Source of the DNA: Deltaproteobacteria bacterium
GTDB lineage: Archaea > Thermoplasmatota > Poseidoniia > Poseidoniales > Poseidoniaceae
DNA length: 55,678 nt
Assembly (NCBI GenBank): GCA_028344335.1
Contig: JAOMAZ010000008.1
Coordinates: 1 to 55,678 of the forward strand
Direction: 5' to 3'
Positions 43,267 through 52,501 of this stretch are shown one piece after another. The notes below the pieces were generated by a model. The model did no database searches. It worked only from the letters and a program-made list of their open reading frames with translations, and had not been told where the DNA came from. A program made the translations under genes and the position numbers. Each line of letters begins with the position of its first letter. Positions within the stretch are counted from its first letter, which is position 1.

Positions 43267-44823
43267 TCATCCCTCTTCGGGGATGTAATACAATTCTACA
43301 GCGCCAGTTCCCAAACTGATTGGTTGTCCGACGATGATGTTTTCTGCTACGCCAGTTAGGCGATCGCGTTCACCGATTATTCCTGCCTTTAGTAGGTGGT
43401 TAACGGTGACTTCGAATGCTGCACGAGCAAGGATACTGTGCTTGTTTCCACTGACTCCGTGGCGACCAATTGCACGAACTGCTCCCTCACTGGTCATGAC
43501 ATCAGCAACCATCAATAGGTGACGGACATCGACTTCCAATCTTGCTCCTTCCAAAGTTGCCTTCAATTCATTGATGATGGCTTGGCGGGCTGCTTCTATT
43601 CCGAGGTATTCGTAAATCTCGATAATATTATTGGTATAAGTGCGGCTACGGTCGATTCCTTCTAAGTCTGAAACACGAGCTAAGTTGCTACCAATTGTAG
43701 AGAGGTAGAATTCTTCGCTTTGGTCATCTTTCTGTACGTTTGCGCGCTCAATACCAGGAATTCCTTTGAGGCGTAGGTCTCTAACCTTATCTTCTAATTG
43801 TAGTAATTCTGTATAGGAAGGTGGGTTTTCGTTAAGGTCAGCAAGGTCATCTTCCTTTGTCACTCCTGGGATGATTGTCAAAATACGGGGTTTCTTTTCC
43901 TTGTCTGCTATAATGTGTAGGCGTAAAGCACGGGATAATTTGTCCCTTACTTCATCACCTGTCATGTTCTTTTGCTTTAGATTGCCAATCTTGAGTTTAA
44001 GGACCAACTTTCTCTGCGCTACATCAGTCTCTATAGCGGCGATATTCTTTGCCAAAGTGACTTCAATTCCTGCTGCTAACTTACGAGCTGCATCAGCATT
44101 GTTTTTCTTATCCTCATCCAACCTGATGGTCATAGTTGGGGTATCTGGAACTTTTCTAGCATCGACAATTTCGATGATTCTTGGAAGACCTTGAGTGACG
44201 TTGACTGTCGCAACACCCGCATAGTGGAATGTACGCATGGTCATTTGTGTTCCTGGTTCTCCAATCGATTGTGCGGTAGTGATTCCTGCTGCCTCATATG
44301 GGTCGATTAGAGCCTTCTTGAATGCGGCACGGGTTGCATCTATGATATCAGTAGCTTGCTTAGCTGTAATTTTCTTGCGATCACGAGCCCAAAGTGAGTT
44401 GCACAAGTCGGTTAATACACGAGCAGATAGTGGTTTTCCTCCAGTTGCTTCATCAGCCTTCACTAGGGACTTATGGATTGGGTCTTCCACGATTTTATCG
44501 TAATAAAGTCCCAACTTACTATCTTCATCATACACCTCAAGTTCCTGAACTACCTTTGTGCGGCGGCGACGGCTGGCTACTCTTCGGCGAACTACGGTGG
44601 TTGCACCAACATCTGAACTATCTGAACGGCCTCCTGCTGCAGCGAGGATAATCTGGTGTAATTTGTTTCCAGTCTCTGAATCAGTTTTACAGAGGGCTGC
44701 AATCTCTTGGGAAGTTAGGACTTTGACATCGTCCCACTTGCGGTCATCTGCAAGCAGGTGCGCGAATTCTTCTGGCACCTGCATATCCATAAGCTTCTTC
44801 TTGGTTGCACTCTTTACTACCAT
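43267..44823 (-). CDS. rpoA2: DNA-directed RNA polymerase subunit A''
   Basis: The protein has 518 residues, against about 390-400 in most archaea. The C-terminal portion is canonical ([53 protein letters not shown] in part). It forms the C-terminal part of the largest subunit, including the trigger loop. The first ~110 residues are an added N-terminal segment. Its first 44 residues match those of RpoH (MVVKSATKK..., [11 protein letters not shown]). The start at 44823 is preceded by GGAGGTGG inside the end of rpoA1, whose stop it overlaps. Confidence 0.97.
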   Translation of the reverse strand: MVVKSATKKKLMDMQVPEEFAHLLADDRKWDDVKVLTSQEIAALCKTDSETGNKLHQIILAAAGGRSDSSDVGATTVVRRRVASRRRRTKVVQELEVYDEDSKLGLYYDKIVEDPIHKSLVKADEATGGKPLSARVLTDLCNSLWARDRKKITAKQATDIIDATRAAFKKALIDPYEAAGITTAQSIGEPGTQMTMRTFHYAGVATVNVTQGLPRIIEIVDARKVPDTPTMTIRLDEDKKNNADAARKLAAGIEVTLAKNIAAIETDVAQRKLVLKLKIGNLKQKNMTGDEVRDKLSRALRLHIIADKEKKPRILTIIPGVTKEDDLADLNENPPSYTELLQLEDKVRDLRLKGIPGIERANVQKDDQSEEFYLSTIGSNLARVSDLEGIDRSRTYTNNIIEIYEYLGIEAARQAIINELKATLEGARLEVDVRHLLMVADVMTSEGAVRAIGRHGVSGNKHSILARAAFEVTVNHLLKAGIIGERDRLTGVAENIIVGQPISLGTGAVELYYIPEEG

Positions 44824-47800
44824 CACTTACCACCTCCTTTCGCAGCCTTGCTCTTCGTACCCAGTACCTTGTCGATTATGACATCGGTATTAACGGGCAT
44901 TCCGTGCACGCTTCGGCATGGGTCGATTCCATCTTCTCCATACTCGAATTGAATAATTCGGTCTGCGGTGTTTCTAACCGATAGTTTTGCATCCTTGAAG
45001 ACCTTTAGGTCGTCCATTGCGTTAATCAGTCGGCGTTGCATGTATCCTGACTTACTGGTACGAACCGCGGTATCGACCAGTGATTCTCTTCCAGATACTG
45101 ATAGCATGAAGAACTCTGTTGGTTCAAGGCCACGCTTGAAGGAAGAAGAGATGAATCCCTTTTCTCGAGCACCCTTTAGTCCACGGGGGAAGTGGGGTAG
45201 AACTCTATCCTTGTATCCACGTTCCAAACGTGCACCACGTACCTTTGCTTGACCGATTGAACCGGCCATCATCGTCAAGTTATCCATCGAACCACGTGCA
45301 CCAGAGATTGCCATATTTACTGCAGCATTGTCTCCACTGCTCTCGGTTAGGTTAACCTTTGCAATATTACCAGATTCGGCTTTTCCTTCATCCAAGATGA
45401 CCATGATATTCTCTTCCATGGTCTCAAGCGGAGTGCGTCCTGGGCGGGCTTCATAACCACGTCCATCCTTTCCAAAACTATTCAACTCTTCATCTACCTT
45501 ATCACGTGCTTCGGAATTAATTTTCTCAATTCTCGCTAGTGCTTCAGGGGGTAAGTCTTCATCGTCGATTCCAGTTGTGAATCCTAGTGCGGTGCATGCA
45601 CCGATAGTTAAGCGTGTCATGTCATCAAGGAACTTAGCTCCTTCAGTTGGACCGTTTGTCTGGACAACTGCATCCAGTAGGCGTCCATCTTCAGCACCGA
45701 TCGCTCTCTTGTCGAGTGTTCCTACAACAGTTCCTGAATTGATGATAACATCTTCATTGGAACGACTGCGGAAACGAAGCATGATGTTCTCTGGCACGAT
45801 TAGGCCAATTAGATCTGCACCGTTAAAGCCGGGTTTACCATCATCCATCGTGACTTCTTTAGGTAGAGGGCCAGTATAATCGATTCGTCCCAAAATATCC
45901 ATACCAACTGTCTTATCGACCTTGGTACCTGGCCTTGTTAGCAAGTAGGCTCCAGAGATGTGATCGTGTATTCCACCAATAACGGCACCACCATAGCGAG
46001 GAGTGAGGATGTGTTCTTGTACACGCATCAGAATCTTTGCTTCTGCACGGGCTTCTTCTCCCTGAATTACGTGCAGGTTCATTTCATCACCGTCGAAGTC
46101 AGCGTTGTAGGGGGTACATACTGCCAAGTTAAACCTGAAGGTTCGGCCAGGCATAACACGGATTTCGTGAACCATCATCGACATTCTGTGTAGTGAAGGC
46201 TGTCGGTTGAAGATTGTAACATCTCCATCGATTAAGTGGCGTTCAACAATCATTCCTGGGCGGGGTGTGCCGTCAAGGTCGAAGGTAGATAAGCGGTCTT
46301 CTACTCGAGTTCTGTAGCCGTTTATTTCAGGAGAACCACAGTGAGGGCATGATACCTCTAGGTGCTCTGGGTATGCCTCATCTGGGTTTGCTAACTCCCA
46401 CTTCCAGCGGTAGTGGAGGACTGCACGAGGGTCGTCTTCAGCCAATGGTTGGTGGCTGGCGTCTTCACCCTGTAGATTAGACAAAGTTGCTGCTTCATCC
46501 ACTTCGTAATATTCTTCCATTTGTGGGGCGCCACCAATTTCGGTATCAGTGCGGCGAGTCATCTTACGAATGACGATTCCCGGAAGGAAATTAGGGGCTG
46601 GCATGACACTGTCGAGGTCTGTGCGTAAGGTGGTCTCGGTTTGACAGTCGGGGTTGTGACAACGGAATCCAGCGTTAATTTGCTTTGAACGATCATTGAT
46701 TCTGACACGACGGCCATCTGCGCGGATTACGTAGTTAACACCAGGGTGCACATTTGGCCCACGTAGAATCATCTGTCTCATCTGTTCACGGTTTCTTGTT
46801 GTAACACGAATTGGTACGGTCAGTTCCTTGGCGATTTGAGTAGGCACTCCAACCTCGTTGATTCCCAAGAATGGATCTGGGGATATAACTGAACGGGCAC
46901 AGAAGTTGACACGCTTTCCAGATAAGTTGCTACGGAAACGTCCTTCCTTACCTTTCAAGCGTTGTGTTAGAGTCTTCAATGGACGACCTGAACGGTGGCG
47001 AGCCGGTGGAATTCCACTGGTTTGGTTGTCGAAGTAAGTTGTAATGTGGTATTGTAGAAGTTCCCAGAGATCCTCAACGATTAGTTGTGGAGCACCTGCG
47101 TCACGGTTTTCACGTAGGCGCTGGTTAATTCGTAAAACGTCGACTAACTTGTGAGTCAAATCGTCTTCTGAGCGGTCTCCGCTGTCAAGGGTTATTGAGG
47201 GGCGTACAGTGATTGGTGGTACAGGGAGTACGCGCATGATTGACCATTCTGGTCGGTTAGACTTGTCCATACCGATGAAGATTAGGTCATTGATTGGTAT
47301 TTTCTCTAACCATTCTCTGATATCACGTGCATTGAGTTTCTTTTCGCTACCTTTTGCTGTGGTTCCAGATTCTGCTCTCTCCTTGAAGGTGGTTGGCTTA
47401 TCGAGCATGATTTTTCCTTGCTCTTCACCACAGTGCATACAAACTCGGCGCTTAGCACTGCAACAAATCTTTTCGACTTCCTTGATAATCTTAGAAAACT
47501 CAGTCGAACCCAATCCGTGCTTTTGGATGATATCGATGATACGTGAGCGATAATAATCTTGCTCTGATTTTTCTGCATCACTTGGATGAGTACCTTTAGC
47601 TTCGTGAAGAAGAACGCGGCTACAAGAGTTGCAAGTTGTCTTCAGTGCGGTCTTGATTAGACCAACGAAACCAATGTGAATTACTGGAAGTTCCAATTGG
47701 ATGTGTCCAAAGTGAGATGGGCATTCATCATACTTGTTTCCACAAGTATCACAACGGATTCCTGGTTCAATGACTCCCATCTTGGGGTCCATCAATCCTT

Positions 47801-47945
47801 GGCGGTATGCGTGTCCGTCATCCTTGTAAGTATCTGCTGTCTTAACCTCAACGGCTGACATCTTGCGGATCTCGTTAGGGTCCATCAGGCTGAAGCGAAT
47901 GCTGGAAATTCGCTTTGGTATCAGTGAAGTTGCGTTAGTTCTCAT
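44823..47945 (-). CDS. rpoA1: DNA-directed RNA polymerase subunit A'
   Basis: The protein has 1040 residues, against about 880-900 in most archaea. It carries the catalytic NADFDGD loop (614-620), the N-terminal zinc sites ([25 protein letters not shown]) and [13 protein letters not shown]. Between residues about 421 and 562, just before the [10 protein letters not shown] segment, there is an insertion with C429-x4-C434 and C533-x2-C536. The start overlaps the rpoB stop by four bases. Confidence 0.97.
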   Translation of the reverse strand: MRTNATSLIPKRISSIRFSLMDPNEIRKMSAVEVKTADTYKDDGHAYRQGLMDPKMGVIEPGIRCDTCGNKYDECPSHFGHIQLELPVIHIGFVGLIKTALKTTCNSCSRVLLHEAKGTHPSDAEKSEQDYYRSRIIDIIQKHGLGSTEFSKIIKEVEKICCSAKRRVCMHCGEEQGKIMLDKPTTFKERAESGTTAKGSEKKLNARDIREWLEKIPINDLIFIGMDKSNRPEWSIMRVLPVPPITVRPSITLDSGDRSEDDLTHKLVDVLRINQRLRENRDAGAPQLIVEDLWELLQYHITTYFDNQTSGIPPARHRSGRPLKTLTQRLKGKEGRFRSNLSGKRVNFCARSVISPDPFLGINEVGVPTQIAKELTVPIRVTTRNREQMRQMILRGPNVHPGVNYVIRADGRRVRINDRSKQINAGFRCHNPDCQTETTLRTDLDSVMPAPNFLPGIVIRKMTRRTDTEIGGAPQMEEYYEVDEAATLSNLQGEDASHQPLAEDDPRAVLHYRWKWELANPDEAYPEHLEVSCPHCGSPEINGYRTRVEDRLSTFDLDGTPRPGMIVERHLIDGDVTIFNRQPSLHRMSMMVHEIRVMPGRTFRFNLAVCTPYNADFDGDEMNLHVIQGEEARAEAKILMRVQEHILTPRYGGAVIGGIHDHISGAYLLTRPGTKVDKTVGMDILGRIDYTGPLPKEVTMDDGKPGFNGADLIGLIVPENIMLRFRSRSNEDVIINSGTVVGTLDKRAIGAEDGRLLDAVVQTNGPTEGAKFLDDMTRLTIGACTALGFTTGIDDEDLPPEALARIEKINSEARDKVDEELNSFGKDGRGYEARPGRTPLETMEENIMVILDEGKAESGNIAKVNLTESSGDNAAVNMAISGARGSMDNLTMMAGSIGQAKVRGARLERGYKDRVLPHFPRGLKGAREKGFISSSFKRGLEPTEFFMLSVSGRESLVDTAVRTSKSGYMQRRLINAMDDLKVFKDAKLSVRNTADRIIQFEYGEDGIDPCRSVHGMPVNTDVIIDKVLGTKSKAAKGGGK
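46260..46685 (-). other. Cysteine-containing insertion within rpoA1
   Basis: This encodes residues about 421-562 of A', between ...[11 protein letters not shown] and [12 protein letters not shown], where most archaeal A' proteins go across with only about 20 residues. It has two cysteine pairs (CHNPDC and CPHC) about 100 residues apart, which could form one zinc site, and an acidic middle part. Confidence 0.65.
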
Positions 47946-50900
47946 CTCTGGTCCTCCAGTTCAAGTCTCATTGCAACTCCCAGAGATTTCATCTCATCAA
48001 GTAGCAGTTTGAATGCATAGGATGTTTGTACCTCGTGCACCTCTGCGCCCGGCCCTAAGACCGGACTAACATAGGTCCGCCTTCGCCAATCATACCAAGC
48101 GATATGACCGGATTCAGAACAAACCAATAATTTCTCTCCGTCCGACTGGTCGAGCAGTCTATCCTTGATGACCATCGATACTCCATGGGCGATTAGACAG
48201 TCTCTTTCCATCTCTCCGAATCTTAGTCCACCTTGGCGGGCACGTCCTTCGGTTGGTTGGCGTGTAAGGATTTGTACGCGTCCACGGGAACGAGCGTGTA
48301 TCTTTCCTGAAACCATGTGGTGCAACTTCTGGTAGTAGATGACTCCGAGGAAGATTTCAGCTGGGTATTGTTCACCGGTTTCACCATTGTACATGGTCTC
48401 ACGACCAGTGTGGTTGAATCCATGGCGGGTTAACCCTTCACGGATACTAACTTCTTTCTCCCCACTGAATGCCGTTCCATCGATGAAGCGTCCATCCATA
48501 GAACCGACCTTTCCACCAATCATTTCGAGGACGTGGGCAACAGTCATGCGGCTTGGAATCGCGTGTGGGTTGATGATTAGGTCAGGGATGATTCCATCAC
48601 GAGTGAATGGCATGTCTTCCTGATTGACTAAGCGTCCAATAACTCCCTTTTGTCCGTGCCGACTTGCGAATTTATCGCCGACTTCTGGAACCTTGTGGCT
48701 GCGCATGGTAATTCTACACAAGCGGCCGCTGTCTAGTGATTCTGTCACGTATACATTGTCTATCCAACCTAGTTCTCCGTGGCGAACCAGCATTGATGAC
48801 TCTCTGCGTTCTTGTGCTTGTAAGAAAGCGCCTGCACCTGTTTCTTCGAGGAAGCGCGGAGGGCTTGTCTTACCGACAAGAACATCTCCTCCTTCCAAGA
48901 AGGTCTCTGGAGTTGGCAATCCATCCTCTTCCAAGTGCTCATATGACTCTGTAGGTTTCAATCCCTTGACTTCTTCAAGACCTGAACCTGGGATTTCAAT
49001 CTCTTCGATTTGTCCACCTGGGTAGCGTCGACGCTCTGCATTGTAAGTGCGGATGAAAGTTGAGCGGCTCATCCCACGCTCAACACTCGAACGGTTCATG
49101 ATAACTGCGTCCTGCATGTTGTACCCATGTAGAGACATGATTGCAACGATGAAGTTCTGTCCACCTGGGCGTTGAAGGAATTTTGTAGTTTCCATTGCTC
49201 TTGTTCCAACGATACTGCGCTGTGGGTAATGGAGTACGTGTAGGCGAGTATCAGGACGTAAGCGGTAGTTTGCACTTGGAAGGCCAAGGCTTTGCTTGAC
49301 CATTGCTGTTCCACCAGTGACACGAGGTGTAGAATTGTGCTCTGGATATGGAATCAGGCTAGCGCAAACTCCCATAATCAACTGTGGGTCGATTTCCACA
49401 TGAGTATGCTCTAGACTATATTCAAGTGGTACTTTGAAAGTCTCTTCTTCCCAACTACCATTTGGCATTTGTACACGAGCCTTCAACTTAGCATGGTCAA
49501 CACCCTCTGCACCGAGGTTGGTCCAGACGATGTTTTCGTAAGTCAGTGGACGGCCTGCGATTTTTTTGCAGGAAGAGGGTGCTACGGCAGGTAAGATGAA
49601 TGGACGAGGAGCGACTAGTAAGTCCTCTTCTTCTTCAGCATCTACCCACTCAACAATACCTTGGTTGAGCAGCTCATCGAAAACCATGTCTCCAGACCTT
49701 AAGCTCTCAAGATCCTCGTTTGTTAAGCGTGGTGTACCATCGTGGAGGATAAGTAGTGGGCGTAGAATCCTCCCTTTGTCGGTATTGATGAAGATATCCT
49801 TGTTGACTGAATCATAGCGGATACAAACTTCCGAGCGGATTGAACCACGGCGACGAGCATTCTTGAATTGCTTTACCAAGTTCTTCCCTCGCTTATGGAT
49901 TCCATAGATATCACCGTTTACGTGGATTCGGTCTCCATCTGTCCAGTCATCTGGTTGGAATACATCCATCTCATCCAAGCGGGCTTTGATTTCCATTTCG
50001 TCAACTTGTTCTGAAACGTCGATCATCTGGCTGGCATTCTTTACCAGACCACAGTTTTGACCTTCTGGGGTTTCGTTAGGACAAAGGCGACCCCATTGCG
50101 TTGGGTGCAAATCTCTAGCCTCGAAGTGAGGTTGGGAGCGGACCAGTGGACTGGTTACTCTTCTCATGTGAGACAAAGATGCCAAGTAAGTGGTTCTATC
50201 TAGCAACTGGCTAACACCGCTGCGTCCACCAACCCAATTACCTGTTGCAAGAGCGTGCATGATCTTGGAAGTAAGAACGTCTGGCCTCAAACACGAAGTG
50301 ATTTTCAAGTCACGCTTGCGGTTGTGGTGGCGCTCTAATTGGTACTTTAAATCACGAGCGAGTTGGTTCATTGAAACACGGAATAAGTCTTCGAATAAGT
50401 CCCCTGCCAAGCGAACTCGCTTGTTTGCATAATGATCTTTATCGTTTGGAGGCTTGTCATCAAGAGCCATCTCGAGTACTTGACGGACAATTCTTCCGAT
50501 GAAGATTGCTTTCTTCTTACGGTCCTCTGGTTGGTCTCCCAAGTGAGGAAGAACTTCTCTATCGAGTAGTTGTTGAACGCGGGCTTCACGGTATTCTTTC
50601 TGCTGTCCAGCAGCGAATTTCTTCTCTAACCACTGGTGGGCTTCCTCGATGTTTTCTACCATGTACTCTTCATTATCTTTGACTTCATTGATGTTAGCAA
50701 CGATGTACTTGAAAGTTTTAGTTGGCCCTGCAATTGCTTGGAAGATATCCTGGTCATTCTCAATTCCCATTGCTCTCATTAGTAGAACTACTGGGATTGC
50801 GGTGGTTCCCGCAGTACTGATCTTTACCATCAGCATTCCATCACGGCGCTTCTCAACAGTAAGGGGCTTGCGCACTCCTTCTTTTTGTGAGAAAATCTTA

Positions 50901-51556
50901 GCGACTTCGGTTTTCTTGGCGTAGCGCTTGTTGATTTCGATAGTTACTCGGTTTGGAGCTAAGTCTTCCATGGAAATTAGTACACGTTCGGTACCGTTGA
51001 TGATGAAGTAGCCTCCAGGGTCTAGAGGGTCTTCGCCCTTCTTGCGCCACATGTCGTGAGTAATTTTCATGTCCTCTTCGGAGTGGGATGGGTTTAGGAC
51101 GCGGTCATTGACCAAATGGTTTGGATGGAGATTGCAACGAGCTGAGCGGGTCATGATAGGAAGGCTTCCTACCTGAACTCCCTTCTCTGGGTTTTGTGGC
51201 ACTCCATTGCGGTAAATTGTGAAGTCTATTGTTACTGGAGACATGTAGGTTAACTTACGCAGCCTACATTCCATTGGAGTGGCATCGTGCTCACTGCCGT
51301 TTGCTTCGCGGATAGTTGGACTACTCAATTGTATATTCTTCAATCGAACCATGATGTCTTGATCGATAACGTCAAGTTTGATTATTCCACCTTGATCATC
51401 ATCATTTTCTTCATCAGTTCCAACGCTGATTGAACGGACGATACGTTCCATTCTTGAAAGGCGACTATCGCTAGACGGGATACAATCGTCATAGGATGCT
51501 AGTTGATGGTTCACGAGGCTGCGCTCGCGGAAAAATGCTGTTATTATCTCCTGCAT
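47942..51556 (-). CDS. rpoB: DNA-directed RNA polymerase subunit B
   Basis: The protein has 1204 residues, unsplit. Canonical motifs are seen: TERVLISMEDLAPNRV, RLCPNETPEGQNCGLVKN, GYNMQDAVIMNRSSVERGM, KVPEVGDKFASRHGQKGVIG, and GGLRFGEMERDCLIAHG at the C-terminus. The ATG at 51556 has a strong GGAGGG 8 bases before it; the open frame starts nine codons earlier. rpoH ends 13 bases upstream. Confidence 0.98.
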   Translation of the reverse strand: MQEIITAFFRERSLVNHQLASYDDCIPSSDSRLSRMERIVRSISVGTDEENDDDQGGIIKLDVIDQDIMVRLKNIQLSSPTIREANGSEHDATPMECRLRKLTYMSPVTIDFTIYRNGVPQNPEKGVQVGSLPIMTRSARCNLHPNHLVNDRVLNPSHSEEDMKITHDMWRKKGEDPLDPGGYFIINGTERVLISMEDLAPNRVTIEINKRYAKKTEVAKIFSQKEGVRKPLTVEKRRDGMLMVKISTAGTTAIPVVLLMRAMGIENDQDIFQAIAGPTKTFKYIVANINEVKDNEEYMVENIEEAHQWLEKKFAAGQQKEYREARVQQLLDREVLPHLGDQPEDRKKKAIFIGRIVRQVLEMALDDKPPNDKDHYANKRVRLAGDLFEDLFRVSMNQLARDLKYQLERHHNRKRDLKITSCLRPDVLTSKIMHALATGNWVGGRSGVSQLLDRTTYLASLSHMRRVTSPLVRSQPHFEARDLHPTQWGRLCPNETPEGQNCGLVKNASQMIDVSEQVDEMEIKARLDEMDVFQPDDWTDGDRIHVNGDIYGIHKRGKNLVKQFKNARRRGSIRSEVCIRYDSVNKDIFINTDKGRILRPLLILHDGTPRLTNEDLESLRSGDMVFDELLNQGIVEWVDAEEEEDLLVAPRPFILPAVAPSSCKKIAGRPLTYENIVWTNLGAEGVDHAKLKARVQMPNGSWEEETFKVPLEYSLEHTHVEIDPQLIMGVCASLIPYPEHNSTPRVTGGTAMVKQSLGLPSANYRLRPDTRLHVLHYPQRSIVGTRAMETTKFLQRPGGQNFIVAIMSLHGYNMQDAVIMNRSSVERGMSRSTFIRTYNAERRRYPGGQIEEIEIPGSGLEEVKGLKPTESYEHLEEDGLPTPETFLEGGDVLVGKTSPPRFLEETGAGAFLQAQERRESSMLVRHGELGWIDNVYVTESLDSGRLCRITMRSHKVPEVGDKFASRHGQKGVIGRLVNQEDMPFTRDGIIPDLIINPHAIPSRMTVAHVLEMIGGKVGSMDGRFIDGTAFSGEKEVSIREGLTRHGFNHTGRETMYNGETGEQYPAEIFLGVIYYQKLHHMVSGKIHARSRGRVQILTRQPTEGRARQGGLRFGEMERDCLIAHGVSMVIKDRLLDQSDGEKLLVCSESGHIAWYDWRRRTYVSPVLGPGAEVHEVQTSYAFKLLLDEMKSLGVAMRLELEDQR

Positions 51557-51569
51557 GATTAATCCCTCC

Positions 51570-52190
51570 TCAATTACCCTCAACTATTAGGCGATAAGCC
51601 ACTGAGATACCGGCCGAGAGACTGTGCCTCTTGACTCGAATAACTCGGTCTGCCAACCATCCGGCTGCAAGGGGAATATGTTCTGGGTCAGCTGCTGAAA
51701 GAAGCATGTCGTCTTTCTCCGCCATCTCTTTGATGACTTGTACAACAGGGTCTGTGATGAGAATCTTCGGAAGTAATTCCTTAGCAAGACGGTCCTCTCC
51801 GGTTTCCTCATCAGGCTTGATTAGGTTCCATGGAGCAAGGACTTCTTCTTCATCTTCCATCGGAACTAGCTGTTGGTGAGGCACCATGATATGGTTTAGA
51901 ACATTGAACTTGGTCAAACCCATTGGGAAATCATCTTCATCGACGGCCTTAGCATTGATGGTAATCTTCTTGCTTCGGCGTTTGCGACGGGTCGCTCCAA
52001 CTTCACGAATAACATCCATCAGAGAACTAAACTTATCTTCATCTTTGGAAAGTGAGACGATTGCTGATACTTCATCAAGTGAAAGTTGTTTGATGTCAGC
52101 CATGTTTCTATCAGTGGCGAGTTTGTGAGCGTATTCCTCATCGACACCTAGTTCCATTAGACGCTTTTTTGTAGCGCTTTTTACCACCAT
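51570..52190 (-). CDS. rpoH: DNA-directed RNA polymerase subunit H with N-terminal extension
   Basis: The protein has 206 residues; archaeal RpoH is normally about 75-110. The C-terminal ~110 residues are RpoH (HIMVPHQQLVP, LPKILITDPVVQVI, RVIRVKRHSLSAGISVAYRLIV). The first ~90 residues are added: a 44-residue part shared with RpoA'', followed by a basic stretch (ATRRKRRSKK). GGTGA precedes the ATG. It is the first gene of the operon and follows tRNA-Lys by 53 bases. Confidence 0.93.
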   Translation of the reverse strand: MVVKSATKKRLMELGVDEEYAHKLATDRNMADIKQLSLDEVSAIVSLSKDEDKFSSLMDVIREVGATRRKRRSKKITINAKAVDEDDFPMGLTKFNVLNHIMVPHQQLVPMEDEEEVLAPWNLIKPDEETGEDRLAKELLPKILITDPVVQVIKEMAEKDDMLLSAADPEHIPLAAGWLADRVIRVKRHSLSAGISVAYRLIVEGN

Positions 52191-52240
52191 TTTTCTTCAC
52201 CCGCCAGTACCCATTTCAGAGGAGGCTTGAAGTCGTCAGA

Positions 52241-52317
52241 TGGCGGGCTTGACGGGGTTCGAACCCGCGCGAACCGGGTTAAAAGCCCGGCGCTCTACCT
52301 GACTGAGCTACAAGCCC
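52241..52317 (-). tRNA. tRNA-Lys (anticodon UUU)
   Basis: It folds as a complete cloverleaf. The acceptor GGGCTTG (52311-52317) pairs with CAAGCCC (52245-52251), with G as discriminator (52244) and a CCA encoded at 52241-52243. The anticodon stem CCGGG/CCCGG surrounds loop CTTTTAA. The T arm contains GGTTCGAACC. No intron is seen. A TTTTACATA element about 40 bases upstream could be its promoter. It lies upstream of rpoH in the same orientation. Confidence 0.94.
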
Positions 52318-52335
52318 TACTCATAGTCAGGGCTG

Positions 52336-52445
52336 TCCGCCGACCGAGGGTCGGTATGTAAAACCATCGGCAGAGGAGCCATAGGCTGCGCACAGAGCCC
52401 CATGGTGAGAGGGGAGGTGCGCTCCAACCATGACTTTACATCCTG
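52336..52445. other. Structured GC-rich region, possible small RNA or leader
   Basis: CCGACC (52340-52345) and GGTCGG (52349-52354) form a perfect 6-base-pair hairpin. Immediately beyond, ATGTAAA (about 52356) and TTTACAT (about 52437) are complementary across about 75 bases, with smaller inverted repeats inside (GGCT/AGCC and ATGGT/ACCAT). The region lies between tRNA-Lys and the methyltransferase-biotin ligase gene. It could be a small RNA, a leader, or just the divergent promoter area. Confidence 0.3.
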
Positions 52446-52501
52446 CGCTATCAAACCTTCGCGGCAAAACGCCGGTTTTCAACAAAATAAGGTGATTATT
52501 C

